DNA of 64,000 bases from NCBI GenBank assembly GCA_905331475.1, contig CAJNYU010000400.1, forward strand, positions 1-64,000, given 5' to 3'. Position 1 is the first letter of the stretch. The number at the start of each line of letters is the position of its first letter. The notes under the pieces were generated by a model. The model was not told the DNA's origin, did no database searches, and was given only the letters and a program-made list of their open reading frames with translations. Source of the DNA: Rotaria socialis (taxonomy: Eukaryota; Rotifera; Eurotatoria; Philodinida; Philodinidae). A program made the translations under genes and the position numbers. Positions 43,251 through 55,305 of this stretch are shown one piece after another.

Positions 43251-44424
43251 AAAAATCAAAAGAGGGTTTCCACGGAACCTCTTTGATTACTAAACCTTAA
43301 AATGTTTTCGTCAGCGGTGCGATATCTAATGCTATGCAATTAAATTCCACGAAACTTCAAAGGATTCGTTTGAACTCATTTTTTCCAGTGTGGGACAAAA
43401 ACATTCATGTTGCTTCAAAGCTCCTGTCACTTGCTATGAAAAATAAACGTAAGAAACTGTTAGCTGAGTGATTTTTTATTTTCAGTAGAAAAAAGTGGTA
43501 GTAAAATGTTTTTAATTCATTCTTTTACTGCACTTGTACATAGATATATATATATGCTGCGTCGTAGCAGCCACCGAAGACCAAAATTCTGTTCTGTATG
43601 CCGCCATGTCCAGTGTCTAAAAAGCGCATATTTCGTTATTTTTTGTGTAGTCTGCTATCATGTAATTAGGTATCTGAAAGAAAGAAATATATGGCTCCTT
43701 TTTTGTATCCACAATCGCAGAATACCATATTTTTTCCGATAACAGCACATGCTTAGAAACACATTGTGACCTAGAGTTTGGATGTGGATGTGCCTGTGCC
43801 TGTGGGCTGCCTCTTAATCGTCACCCATACCCAAACCCAAAAAGTCGGAAGCGTGCTCAAATTAATGCTACTATTGTTTATTGCAGATGCCTCGGAACAT
43901 AATATTCAGACACTATTAGTTATGTAAAAATCCCTTGGAAACCCAACAAAATCCACTGAAATCGAAAAGGATTCGATCCGGAATCTGAAAATCCCAAATC
44001 CTTTATTTTCCCCTTGCATCTTTGACTTTTTCTCTTGTTTTCGAATATTTCTGTTTATTCATCTTTGTTGATCTCTGAAAGACTGAAAAATCACTTTTGC
44101 CTGTAGTTTTAACTAAATAGGTAACGCCCACTCTATCAACTCAGATGTCGAGATCATGTAAAAAATCAAAACAACAGCTGAGCAAGCATCTGAAAACACA
44201 ACAACATTAGTGAAACATGTTTCAAACAAAGAAAGTTAAATATGGTCTGTCAATCCCTAAAAAATGCACTTTTTACCAGCTGATTTTTCACGTAATATCC
44301 TTGAATTTTCGAAAAAATTCTGTGCCCCATGAATATATCCCATTTGGAAAGAAAATTTACCCCACGTGTCCTCCATTCAACACCTTCGGATTTGGCAGCC
44401 CTGGATTGAGAACACTATTTTTTG
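43251..44424. other. interval with one degenerate telomere-like hairpin
   Basis: 43776-43838 carries GGATGTGGATGTGCCTGTGC ... CACCCATACCCAAACCC, a degenerate TGTGGG mini-element (copy 10). No gene supported. Confidence 0.45.
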
Positions 44425-44947
44425 AGTAGTCATCCTATTCCGCAATGTTGAACATTTCGGAACCAGTTCCGTCGATTCCGGATTAGGTCAAATATGAACA
44501 CTATCCGATTCCGGAATTAGTTCGTTTGATTACCGGAATTCCATGGAATTCAGTTCAATTCCGGAATTAGGTGAAAGCGGAGTCACTGGGAATTCCTAGT
44601 AATTCCGGAATTACAACTTGTATCACGATTCTATCTTGTCTTACCCATTTCGTGATGATCCGATTCCGGTTCGGAATTCCGGAATTAGGCCAATACGGAA
44701 TTACTGGGAATCGGACGGAATTCCTAGGAATTCCGTGTAATTCCGTTCAGTTCCGTTCAATTCCTGTTCGACCTAATTCCCGGAATTCCGTACCGGAATT
44801 GCATGGTGTGGGTGTAAATGTGGGTGTTGCGATAAGTGTGGATGTCAGTGTGGGTATTGCGATAAGTGCGGGTGTTGCCATAAGTGGGGGTGCACTGAAT
44901 CCCGGAACCGTTATGAATTAGGCGGAATCCGTAGGAATTCTGTGTAA
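44425..44947. mobile_element. second copy of CCGGAATTCC-word element, truncated
   Basis: It begins AGTCATCCTATTCCGCAATG, matching the outward continuation of the right end at 42708 (GGAATAGGATGACTGCTC). GGAATTCC words and the GTGTGGGTGTAAATGTGGGT minisatellite follow. It stops at the start of the next element (44948). Confidence 0.7.
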
Positions 44948-45950
44948 CTCAAGGGGGAAAAAGCGGATTGTGGATCGCAGGGATCCTCTGTATCCCCTGT
45001 ATCCCCGATGGATTGTACGTATCCCGGATCCCACGATCCGCAAGTCCTATATAATGGAAACATGCTTGGGTCCTCAAGACTTATTTTATGACAATACCCT
45101 TGAGTCCTTAAGTCCTATATTTTGATGATAGTTCTAGGCCTTCAAGACCTATATTCTGATGATAGTCCTAGCACTTCAAGCCCTATATTCTCATAATAGC
45201 TCTACGTCCTCAAGCTCTATACTCTGATGATAATCCTAGATCCTTAAGCCTTATATTCTGAAAATAGTCCCGAGTTCGCAAGCCCCATGTTGTGATGATG
45301 GGTCTGGGTCTTCAAATGCTCGATTTTTAGGATAGATTTAAGTTCTCCACCCGTGAGCGATGGGGATATCGATCTGTTTTCAAGTTTTATTGTATACAGA
45401 GACGAGTGATGCTTCATTGACAGAGATAAAAATGGATGGTAGTTAATATGTAAAAATTTTATCTCAAGAAAGAAACATCGATTTTTGTGTATCTGAATCA
45501 TTTAAAATTATATAAAAAACTGTTATTAGAACAGAAATAATTGGGAAATGGGATTTCCCAATCTTTTCATTCTTATTTTAGATAAAAATGAACTGGTGGA
45601 AGATTTTTGATAAATAAATGAGCTCATCAGTCATAGATGAATCTTATGTTTTCTGGGTTTGCTATCCTTCATTTTGCGTTGAGCTATGCATAAAGTGATA
45701 TAGAAAAAAAACTCACTGCCGATGTTGTATTCTTTCTAATCGCTTTTGCGATAATTATCAATTATCAACTGATATAATAATCATTGTTTGTTTTATGAAA
45801 CAAGATTTTAACTTATTAATTATCATACGTTTTCATTACCATTAAGGGAGCGTTACTTATCTCTGTATAAAATAGCACATGGGGACTAAGAATTACCATC
45901 CTTATATATGAATTGATGACTTATGGATACTTACATAGTATACCAATAAT

Positions 45951-45994
45951 AATAGCAATAGCAATAGCAATAGCAATAGCAATAGCAATAGCAA
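45951..45994. repeat. (AATAGC)n microsatellite
   Basis: About seven consecutive AATAGC units. Confidence 0.9.
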
Positions 45995-46051
45995 AACTAA
46001 ACCAATACCAATACTAGCAATATCGTATTGACATTGTAATGTCCGCTTTAA

Positions 46052-46736
46052 GCCCCCCCTCCCCTCAGAGAAGCCGATTTCTCAAAAAAAAAGAAATCGA
46101 GTTTTTATCATAGGAAGATTCCCCGTGATCTCCTCTTTCAGAATATATATAATTATTTGCAAAAAGGTTAAGTTTTGACAGACGTATTGAAGAAATACTC
46201 TTTCATTTCCCTTACTCCCACACATCTTTCTAAAAATTCCTAAATGTTGGTCTGAAAACATGGGTCTCAAACAGAAAAATTGTTATAACTTTCGTTTGGC
46301 TTTAGCTTTCCCAGTTATTTTATTTTATTTTAAAGCTCTCAATTATAGCTAACCTTTTATCAGGCGGATTTTCGATATCGGTTTCCTGGACTGAAAAAGT
46401 CCGATTTAGTGCTCTTTTTATACCTCCTTTGGCAGTCATACCGAGTAAAATGCTTATAAAAAATGAACAGAAGGAAATTTCAAAATTCTGTGTGATGAAA
46501 AGTGGCGTATGGAGGCTAGCTTTAATTTAAAACCGACTCGACCTCGATAACTTTCACAGTCAAGAAGTTATTTCGATTCTCGTGAAAGCTATAAAACAAG
46601 TCGTAAGTCCAATTTAGTAAGGTATACATGACTGAAATTTTTACCACAAGCGTTTCTCACTACCACCATGTATCCCTGAAAGTTTCAGCTCAAACCTATG
46701 CTCAAAACTGGCAAGTCGATTCTGAGGGGGGGGGGC
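46052..46736. mobile_element. TTAA-flanked MITE with poly-C ends, nested
   Basis: TTAA (46048-46051) then GCCCCCCCTCCCCTCAGA; on the right, TCTGAGGGGGGGGGC then TTAA (46737-46740). The exact TTAA duplication recalls piggyBac-type insertion. The interior is AT-rich and non-coding. Confidence 0.7.
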
Positions 46737-47212
46737 TTAAGGAGAAATGAGTAGCACCATAACATGGGACGTCAATGTGTATAGGTACCGTCAAAATATA
46801 GGATTTGAAGAGCTANCTAGAACTATCATCAGAATATAAAACTTGAGGACCTGTGTATATGATTGAGTAAACCCGAGTTCAGTGCATATCTAAATCCGAT
46901 TAGATCCTTATCAAAGTGTCAAAAAGGTCTCAGATAGTCCTTGATAGTAGACTTGAAGATATCCTGAATAACCCTCCATAATGGACCAAAAGAGTCCAAG
47001 ACATTACTTTACAGGAGAGCTAAAATGTCCTTAGCTATAACATTTAATATTTAAAACATTAATTTAAACTTTCATACTCTATTAAAGTGTTTTCAAAATT
47101 GAAATGCCGCCCCTAGCTATGATCTTATGTTCTGTATCCTCTGTATCGTCGCTGGATCCTCTGGATCGCGACCGTATCCCGGATAGACGGAATCCGCTTT
47201 TTCCCCCTTGAG

Positions 47213-48058
47213 AAAATTACAACGTGTTCATTAGAATACATAGTAAAAACTACTTAGCCAATTTACTCAGCGACACTTTTGCGACGTAGCTCTACTTAAA
47301 TCTAACAATCGAATATATGTTTCGAAAGATCTGGCTCATTTAAAAGATAATCATAGAGTTCTGGTCAAGTAAAATAGACAGTGTTGCCAGATCCCCACAT
47401 CTTCTGGAAAAATTTATTTTTTGAACTGATCAAATGAATTAAAAACTCATAGTCGTATATCGAAACTGATTTCCAAATTCCATCCATTTTAAATTGTTGA
47501 CAATCAAAAAAGAAATTCAATAAAACAAAATCATCTCTTCATCTTCAACAACTGCTGAGAGATCCATTGTTTAAGGACAGTCTCATATAAAAACATACTG
47601 TGGCTTTCATAGAGAAATCACGCCGTGAAAATAAAAGCTTTTAACTTTCAATTGTTTGAGTGTCGAAGAGTTTGAAAATATGCATTGAAAAAGGGATAGC
47701 CTGTTTATAATGTTGAATAAAAATCACAATGCATAGAACAGCTGTTGCCCACTTTTAGGTAGTTAGTTTACAAAACAAAACTGTATTTATTGTTGTTTTC
47801 CTACTGAATGAAACATTTAAAGTACTAATTCAATAACGAATTTTAACTAACAGAAAAAAAAAACTAGAGCATCATTAATAGCTTTTTATTTGAAAGAATG
47901 TTCACACATACGTAGGTATTTTGTTTTTAATCAAAAACTGGCGACATCTTATTCACGATCCAGAAAGGAAAATCTCTTGGTCGTCATGACCTTTGAACAG
48001 CTTCATGGATGTAGTTACTCTGTTGTTTTTAATTCATCTATATTAAATATAATCAGCT
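47213..48058. other. 5' flank of WDR31
   Basis: AT-rich; no gene supported. Confidence 0.3.
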
Positions 48059-49623
48059 ATGAACTTTGGACATTTGTTCGGAAAAAAATCTAAATCTAAA
48101 TCATCAAAACATTCAAATGAAAATGAAAGGTGAACATAAAAATAAATAATCTCATCAATATATTTTCTTCTTTAGACACGAAACAAATGCAAGAAGTTCT
48201 ATGCAAACACGAGAAAAGGCAGCTCCTCGCGAACCCATTCATTCAGATGGAGTGTTAAACGTATGTGCTGTCGATACATCAACTGTTCTATCTGGTGGCC
48301 AAGATAAAGTATAAAATAAATATTTCATTAAAAAAAATCTAAATAATCATATCGTACTTACAGACATTAGTATTATACGATTTTATTAATCGGCGTGTTG
48401 TCCGTCGATGGGTTGGTCATGAACACGATGTTGTGAAAGTTTTATATGGCCGTGTAGTAAATTTAGTTGTGAGTGCATCCCGTGATCGTACAATTCAATT
48501 TTGGAATACGAATTCTGATTTACCTGTGCAAAAATTACTTGGTCATGAACTGGTTGTCACAGCAATTGATTTTAATCCACGTAAAATTGATATGAAAGAA
48601 ATGATGCATATTTAAAAGTTATTTTTACGTTTTCTTATAGAAAATTCCGTTTTGGTTAGTGGCAGTCGAGACAATAAAGTTATATTTTGGGATGTAAAAA
48701 CTGCTCAAATATTAAAAACAATTATGATTGGACGAAATTTGGTTTGTGTAGCTTCTTTTTATAAGATTTAAAAAAAAACGTTGGTATTTTGGTTTAGAGT
48801 ACAGACGCTAAATGGTCTCACGATGGAACATTTGTAGCACAAACAGGCGAAGATAAAGAAACTAAGTAAGACTCCGAAAATGATAGTCAAATATTTTTTC
48901 TTCAGTTCATTAATATGAGTTTATTGTTGTTTTCTAAGAATGTATGATACTCGAACTATGACTCAAGTTGTTTCATTTCCGAAAAAGCAGTATATTCAAA
49001 CATCATGTGATATATCAAATGATGATCGTTATCTAGTGAGTAGTTTAAATTAAGTTGCATTGCCTATCTATCTTCGGCTGTTTTGTTTTTGTGAATTTAT
49101 TGATGTCAACAAGTAATGGTTTCAATGGTAGTGGTGCTGAAATTTCTGTAAGTTTCGTTTTTGAAATAATTTCTATAATATACTTCGAATTAAATTTCCA
49201 ACAGTTGTGGGATATTAGACAACGAAAACTGATCTCAGAACTGTATGGTCATAGAGCTACAGTGAATAGTGGACGATTTACGGATCCAACAGCATCTATG
49301 ATAATTTCTTGTAGTAATGATGGCCGAGCAATTCTTTGGAATGTTCAACAGAACTGTAAGAAAAATAGATTTTTCTTTGCGATTCAAACGTTTTTTTCTT
49401 TGCTTAAAGCAATTTTTACTGATCTTGAAGTTGATAATGGAACACCGCTTACATCGATTGTTTCAATAAATGGACTAAAGTAGGAATACCTCCCAAAAAA
49501 AAAACACACGCTCTGAACGTAGTAGAAATTATAAATTTTAGTTTTGCAACTGGTGGACTTAATGGTAAAGTCAGTTTTATTCAATTACTCAATCGTCAGT
49601 TACAATTGACGGATCAAATATGA
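48059..49623 (+). CDS. WDR31: WD40-repeat protein, WDR31 orthologue, about 342 aa, ten exons
   Basis: Exons 48059-48129, 48176-48308, 48364-48580, 48641-48741, 48798-48865, 48939-49040, 49114-49147, 49205-49355, 49410-49479 and 49542-49623. The order of blades and linkers follows animal WDR31: a basic N-terminus (MNFGHLFGKKSKSKSSK), VLSGGQDKTLVLYDF, VGHEHDVVKV, SASRDRTIQFWNT, LLGHELVVTAIDF, SGSRDNKVIFWDV, GEDKETKMYD, KKQYIQTSCDIS, SNGFNGSGAEISLWDIRQ, ELYGHRATVNSGRF, SNDGRAILWNV and NGTPLTSIVS. WDR31 is a seven-blade propeller linked to cilia and ciliary GTPase regulation in animals; that role is inferred by homology. The junction 49040/49114 lacks a GT-AG pair (see findings). The LRR gene starts 254 bp downstream on the same strand. 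Confidence 0.88.
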
Positions 49624-49877
49624 TTTAGACATTTTCTAGTCGTTTTGAAATATAGCCTTGATACTTTTTCTCTCTTAATGAAAAAAACGAATTATTTTTC
49701 TGTATTATGTTCAGTGTACCTTAATAAATATTTATATAAATTTATCGAAACGATGATGTTTTTCTTTAGAAATCAACTAAGAATTTGAGTAGTAAAATTG
49801 AAAATTGATCTGACTTTTACATGTGCAAAGAAATGGATATGTTGAGTGACAGATGAAGAAAAAAAAGCAGAAATTCA

Positions 49878-50877
49878 ATGATGTTGTCAAGTGAAAGAAG
49901 TAGGTGGACACTCGAGTTGGCAGAAGAAAGTCAGAATGAAATTGAAGTGCCAAACGTAGATTATTCAATAAGTTCCAGTTTTGAACAAACAAACGAGAGC
50001 GACAGCAGTGAAATGAGTGAAATCGATGGGAGACGTATTTATTGTTCAGGCCGTGACCTTCATACGATTAATTCAGTTAGTTAATTTTACGTCGTCGGAT
50101 CTCATTGGAGGAATTCTAATTTGATTTCGTTTTATTATTTAGGATGTTTTTGCCTATCCTGATATATCCTATTTAGAATTAAGTCCAACACGGGAAGCTT
50201 CTCTTGATTTTAAATTAAATGAATTACCACGATCTATTGGCCGTCTCGCTGAATTACGTTTTCTTATATTGGATACGAATGCTCTTCGTAAATTACCCAA
50301 TGAGCTTTGTCAATTACGTGAATTACTTGTACTTGTTCTCTCGAACAATAATCTAGATGCTTTACCGGATACAATAGGCTATATGGAGCAACTTGAAAGT
50401 ATTCATCTAGCTAATAATCGTTTACGCGAACTTCCAGAATCATTTTTTCATTTGAAAAATTTAACATTCCTTGATTTATCAAGTAATAAATTAGGCCAAT
50501 TATCCGATAGTATTAGTGAACTTACAGAATTACGCTCACTTTTACTCTTTGATAATCGTTTGCGTCGTCTACCAGATTCGATTGGTATGTTGAAATGTTT
50601 AACAACTCTTTGGCTTGGACGAAATCGATTACGTACAATTCCCCGTACGTTAACGACATTAAGACAACTCGATTGGAGAAAGAACTACCTATCGACAATA
50701 TTAGATGAAAATCCATTAATAAATCCACCACTTTCTGTTTGTCGATTAGGTTTTGCTGCGATTGATAAATGGCATCAACAGAATGTAAATGTAGGCCTTC
50801 TCAATCTTGATGACGTTAATAACAGCAATGATGATCTGCATTCGAAAGTTGATCGAACATCAAGTAGATTTAATTAA
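49878..50877 (+). CDS. SHOC2-type leucine-rich-repeat protein, 310 aa, two exons
   Basis: Exons 49878-50075 and 50143-50877 join at phase 0 (933 nt). An acidic, Ser-rich N-terminus of about 55 residues precedes about eight typical 23-residue LRRs of the LPxxIxxLxxLxxLxLxxNxL class: LPRSIGRLAELRFLILDTNA, LPNELCQLRELLVLVLSNNN, LPDTIGYMEQLESIHLANNR, LPESFFHLKNLTFLDLSSNK and so on. It ends with NPPLSVCRLGFAAIDKWHQQ, a cap seen in SHOC2/LRRC-type proteins. It is probably a cytoplasmic scaffold for protein binding. It differs in repeat length and exon layout from the RI-type gene at 822-5982. The specific orthologue is not assigned. Confidence 0.85.
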
Positions 50878-52400
50878 CTGCAATTGCATGATGAACAAAT
50901 ACTTTTATTGAAAGAACTTCTTTTTCTTTTATTGCTTTATTTTGATTAATAAAGATAAATCTGTTCTGAATTCAACGCTTTTTTTTTCGATTTTACTCAG
51001 TGACGATTTATAATAAAATACAAGAAAAAGAGCAATCCGTCTTATTCTCGTGTGAAGATTCGTACTTGCGATTAAGCTTTAATTTGATCGTCTGTGTAAA
51101 TATTTAAGTTTATTTTTAGCCCAATAATATTTTTATTTATCTTAAGATATATGAAACATGATAGCCATCAAACGTTTCTAATGCAGTTTAGTCAATAAAA
51201 TTTTCTTGAACGAAAAGTGCCACATCGAGTTCTATATCAACAAACAAAAGCAGCATCCATTATTATCTCTAGTATAAACATGATACAGCTTATCCAAGAA
51301 ACGCGATTCTCTATATAAGGATAAGGATGATAAGAGATGAAATTAAACATAAAAATAAAATCTGGTACTACTACAAAGATAAAAAACATTAAATACAACC
51401 AAACAGACACTTTCTACTGATCACCCTAACATACATTTTAAAAATTCATGCGATACTTGTCACCAATCAAGATTCTGCGTTGTATTTGCCTTTTTTAGCA
51501 GGTTTTTTTTTATCATTTTGTTAATCTTCATGAGCAATAGACTAAGTATTAAAGAACAATCGATCGAAATTTTGCCAATCGTGTCTACATTAAAGATGAG
51601 ATCTACATCTTTTTCTCAAATTAAATGAACCTCACCAAATCTAATGGATCCGCCGCCTATGATATAACTATCTTTGGTGCCATATCATTTGAATCAGTAC
51701 TTAATATCTCAATAGAATAAAGATTTTGCAGCGACAGTGGAACAAGATCGTTTTTTTATAACAGTGTTGCATACTATCGAAAAATAATTTTTAGACCTTC
51801 AAGATTTCAACAAAAATAGCATTTATCTTGTCATCATAGAAAGGAAAAGATAAACTGTTACATGTCGACAAGTTGAATATCGTTAACTATTTATTTAAAC
51901 TAGAAATATTTCTGCCATAGAATTGTTAGAAGATGCACCACGATTCCTGCAAAACAATGATTCATTTTTACACATAGAAATTTTTTTATGGTTGAGAAAA
52001 ACATCACTCGAATTTTATGTTCTCTAAGTCAATATTATTGGTAAACATAAAAACTTTTTCATTTCATTTAATTATTCATAATAAATAAAATTTATCCGAT
52101 AGAAAGTTTTCAATCGACATTTTTTCAAAGCTTTAAAAAAATCCATTTATAATAACTAACTATGATAATTTTTAGCTGGACAGTTTATTGGCTTTCTTGG
52201 AGCACATGGCTTTTTTATTGCTTTCTGTTCTGTTCTGTTCTCGTTTTTTTTCCATAAAATAATGAATCCTCTACACACAGTGGCGGCATGTGTTTTACAT
52301 CCAGACTGGGAAAAACCCACTGATACAATCATATAGCAATCGAGAAGCTGAGTAAAATATCCTCATTTCTTTTTGAAATTTTTGTTTGCATATCGTACCA
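50878..52400. other. intergenic AT-rich interval
   Basis: No supported gene or element in 1.5 kb. Confidence 0.35.
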
Positions 52401-53417
52401 ATGGCAACTTCTAGTTCACATAATGCATCACAAGAAGTAACTGTGGATGCAGGAGATCAAAGATCTGTTAAGTTAGTTTATGACACATGGACACCTCGGC
52501 CACATTTTGTAGTTGTACAATATCGACCACAACAAAATGCGAGTCCAGAAGAACTTGAAGCAACCTATAAACTCGTCGGTAGTTTTCTTGCTGCAAACCC
52601 CGAATATAACAAAGAGGTCATACTATCGTTTCATCGTGGAAAATGGTATCAACAGAATACAGGTCACTGGCATGCACATTTATGTGTACCTATGGTACCC
52701 TACATGAATGCAGCCAAAACTCAGGTGAAAAACTTTTATGATACTCATGACTTTAATTAAGAGTTTTTATTTATGAAATATTTTTGCAATAGTATCGCAA
52801 TATATTCAAAACCTATCTTAAAAAGAAATTATCATTGTTTTCCATTTATACAGATCAGCCCAGCAAACAACAAAGAATGGAATAATGCCCAAACAGTTGA
52901 GGATGGAATGAGAGCCTGGGACAAAAAAAAGAGAGAACAATACAAAAGATACCAACTGGATTGTGTTAACAAAAAATACGCTAGAAATAGTTCAGCTGAG
53001 AGTTATTCTCTATCAAATCTTGATGCAAACTCAAATGAATTCAAACTTGCCTGGATGTCCTCAACACCACGTATTGGCGTTATTGCTTCGAATCCTGATA
53101 ATACCACTCTTGCTTCGCTTTACAACTTTATGTCAGAGGTTCGTGTTAAGGCTACTACAGAATTAAATAAACACGACCCAACTTTCAACAATTTTGGCTG
53201 CCATCTCTGCTTATATGTTTCTGGTAAAACCTCAGACACAAAGGTGACACGTAGATCAGGTCAAGTTTTCACAGAAACTGGAGCTTTAACAGAAAATACA
53301 AATCTTGTTGGTTACATTCAAATGGACGAGTCTCAATATGCTCAATGGTTACCAACCGCTATAAGAGAACAATGGCTCACACAATTTGCGGGTAGCGAAC
53401 ACTTTGTTTCAACATGA
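52401..53417 (+). CDS. HIT-like protein of unknown function, 295 aa, two exons
   Basis: The start is the ATG at 52401 (MATSSSHNASQEV). Exons 52401-52724 and 52854-53417 join at phase 0 (888 nt). Residues about 89-98, HWHAHLCVPM, give an H-φ-H-φ-H-φφ string like the histidine triad of HIT nucleotide hydrolases/transferases, preceded by EVILSFHRGKWYQQNTG. The second exon adds about 188 residues: a charged helix (WDKKKREQYKRYQLDC), then a beta-rich C-terminus (PRIGVIASNPDN, NNFGCHLCLYVSGKTSD, NLVGYIQMDESQYAQW). No second known domain is recognised. The HIT assignment rests on the short motif only. No signal peptide or membrane segment. Confidence 0.6.
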
Positions 53418-53691
53418 ATTGGTTACAACTTCATTTAGACAAGAACTTCAAACGTTTATTTTTGTGTTTGTTCGTCTAGTATTTTTGTTTTTGAATAATC
53501 TATGAATTTTGAACAACAATCATTACTAAAAATTTTAATAAACAGCAGAAGATCCTATTGAGTATGGAAACACCTTTAGATTGAAAAAAAATATATTCAT
53601 ATATCTTTGATATATTTGTCTATTTCATTGAAGAGGAACTCTCAGTCCTTGGATAGATTTTTAGGATTTGGGTGTTTTTATGAGTCTGAAT

Positions 53692-53915
53692 TAGTGGCGT
53701 AACCACGAGGGGGGCGGGGGGTGGCTGAGCCCCCTCCAGAACTGCTTGAGCCCCCCGCTAGAAATATTTCTGTTTAGCTGTTATTTAATGTTATTCTAAT
53801 TTTTCGAGCGACTTTTGTGTTAGAGAACACAATCTAGATGTTATTCTTGATCAACAATAGTAAAGAAAGAAAAAGAACAANCCCCCCCTAGCTCAAAATC
53901 CTGGTTACGCCGCTA
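53692..53915. mobile_element. 224-bp hAT-like MITE (TAGTGGCGTAACC...)
   Basis: The ends TAGTGGCGTAACCACGAG and GGTTACGCCGCTA are inverted. The perfect 8-bp target duplication GTCTGAAT lies at 53684-53691 and 53916-53923. Subterminal poly-G/poly-C with AGCCCCC words; an ambiguous base at 53881 sits in the C run. Confidence 0.92.
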
Positions 53916-53923
53916 GTCTGAAT

Positions 53924-55305
53924 GGCTGGAACTCGAATGTATGAATGAAATCAATGACATAATATTGACGCCGACTGCTTTTTTTTCAAGAAATACTTCA
54001 GTCAGTTTGAATTACGCATATCAACACCCAAGCCGCAACGTTAGACCACTTTTAATGACTTGTTCGCTACGTTTTTATTATTAGCGCATTGAGTCTAGCC
54101 GTTTTGCCTTTGTGTCCGTGCGCTCTGGAGCTCGTACTTCCTCTACGCTGAATTTAAGAGGATCGTGCTTCTGACTTCCATCGTAGTGTGGAGTACACTT
54201 CAATAGGTTGAATAGAAATTGAACTTTTTGAATCATATGGCATAAAGTTTCTCACGATATAGAATCAATAGCTTTTACCTCATTGAAAATCTGACGAATA
54301 TCGACTAGTACTCAATATTCGACGTCCTTATTTATTGCTTGACACTTAGTCGAAGGTCGAAAATAAAAATTGATGCATCATGCACGCTTGTTTTCTTTTT
54401 TTTTTTCTTAAAACAATTTCAATTAAAAAATATTGACCTACACAAGTAAAAGAAAATAGAGCAAAAATTTCAATAACGAATAATTCTACACGAGAATGAT
54501 CGTTAAAAGTTTCTCTCAAAGTAGCGGAATATCAATTTTGATGAGAGACACATCGTTTTGTTTCCGCAATTTATGTAAGCTTTTCTCTTGGAAAAATTGC
54601 TGGTTTTACATATAATCAATTAAAATTAAAATAACAACAGGAAGTGAAAACTAAAAAGTGCATGAAATATTAATATACAACGTTTGATATAAATATTGAG
54701 GATATGATCAGCATGTGGAGAATTATTTTTTGTCTGGTCGATGAGATACAAATGGATAGTAGCCAACAAGATTCTTTCCTGGATGATGGCTCTAAAATCA
54801 TGAGAAAGAAAAATCATGCATTCAAATCGTCATTGCCAATTAAGATAACTAGAAAACTATTCTACACAATACAATTATAGGTCTTCATCAAATTTGCATA
54901 ATATGTATATATATACATTAAGTTTTAAGGATTTCAAATTATTGGTCATAAATCTTTTATACTAAAGATCAATAGTTTTAACAATCATGTGTATATTTCT
55001 GTTTGTACAGTTTAGTTAACTGATGCTCTCACTGATATTTAATGTCGAATTAATCGTATCTGGTGTGCACTAGAAGTTCTTGATTGTGACCTTTCATGGA
55101 ATTCAGTATCATTGACATGCGAGATTATTAAAAGTCAAATAGCTGCGTAAATTTAATGTTGACTCTATTTCGAATATATCGTGCAAAGTCTAAAGTCTCA
55201 CATTCTGAACAAACATATTAGATTTCACGGCGGCAAGCAATCCGTTCCAATGTCTCTTTACTTAGCAATTGAAAAAAGGTCGTTTTTTTTTTCTTTTTAA
55301 TATTC
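53924..55305. other. intergenic interval
   Basis: No supported gene; AT-rich with short homopolymer runs. Confidence 0.3.

Larger units (their letters stand above)
44948..47212. mobile_element. 2.27-kb palindromic element with CTCAAGGGGGAAAAAGCGGA ends
   Basis: At least 22 bp of terminal inverted repeat is perfect at both ends. GGATCC/ATCCCGG words (GTATCCCCTGTATCCCC, CTGGATCCTCTGGATCG) are subterminal. Internally, at least five tandem units of about 46-48 bp (GTCCTCAAG...CTATATTCTGATGATAGTC) run from about 45070 to 45300, with inverted relatives near 46795-46860. It contains the TTAA-flanked element at 46052 and a hexanucleotide microsatellite. No transposase is visible and the target duplication is uncertain. 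Confidence 0.75.
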
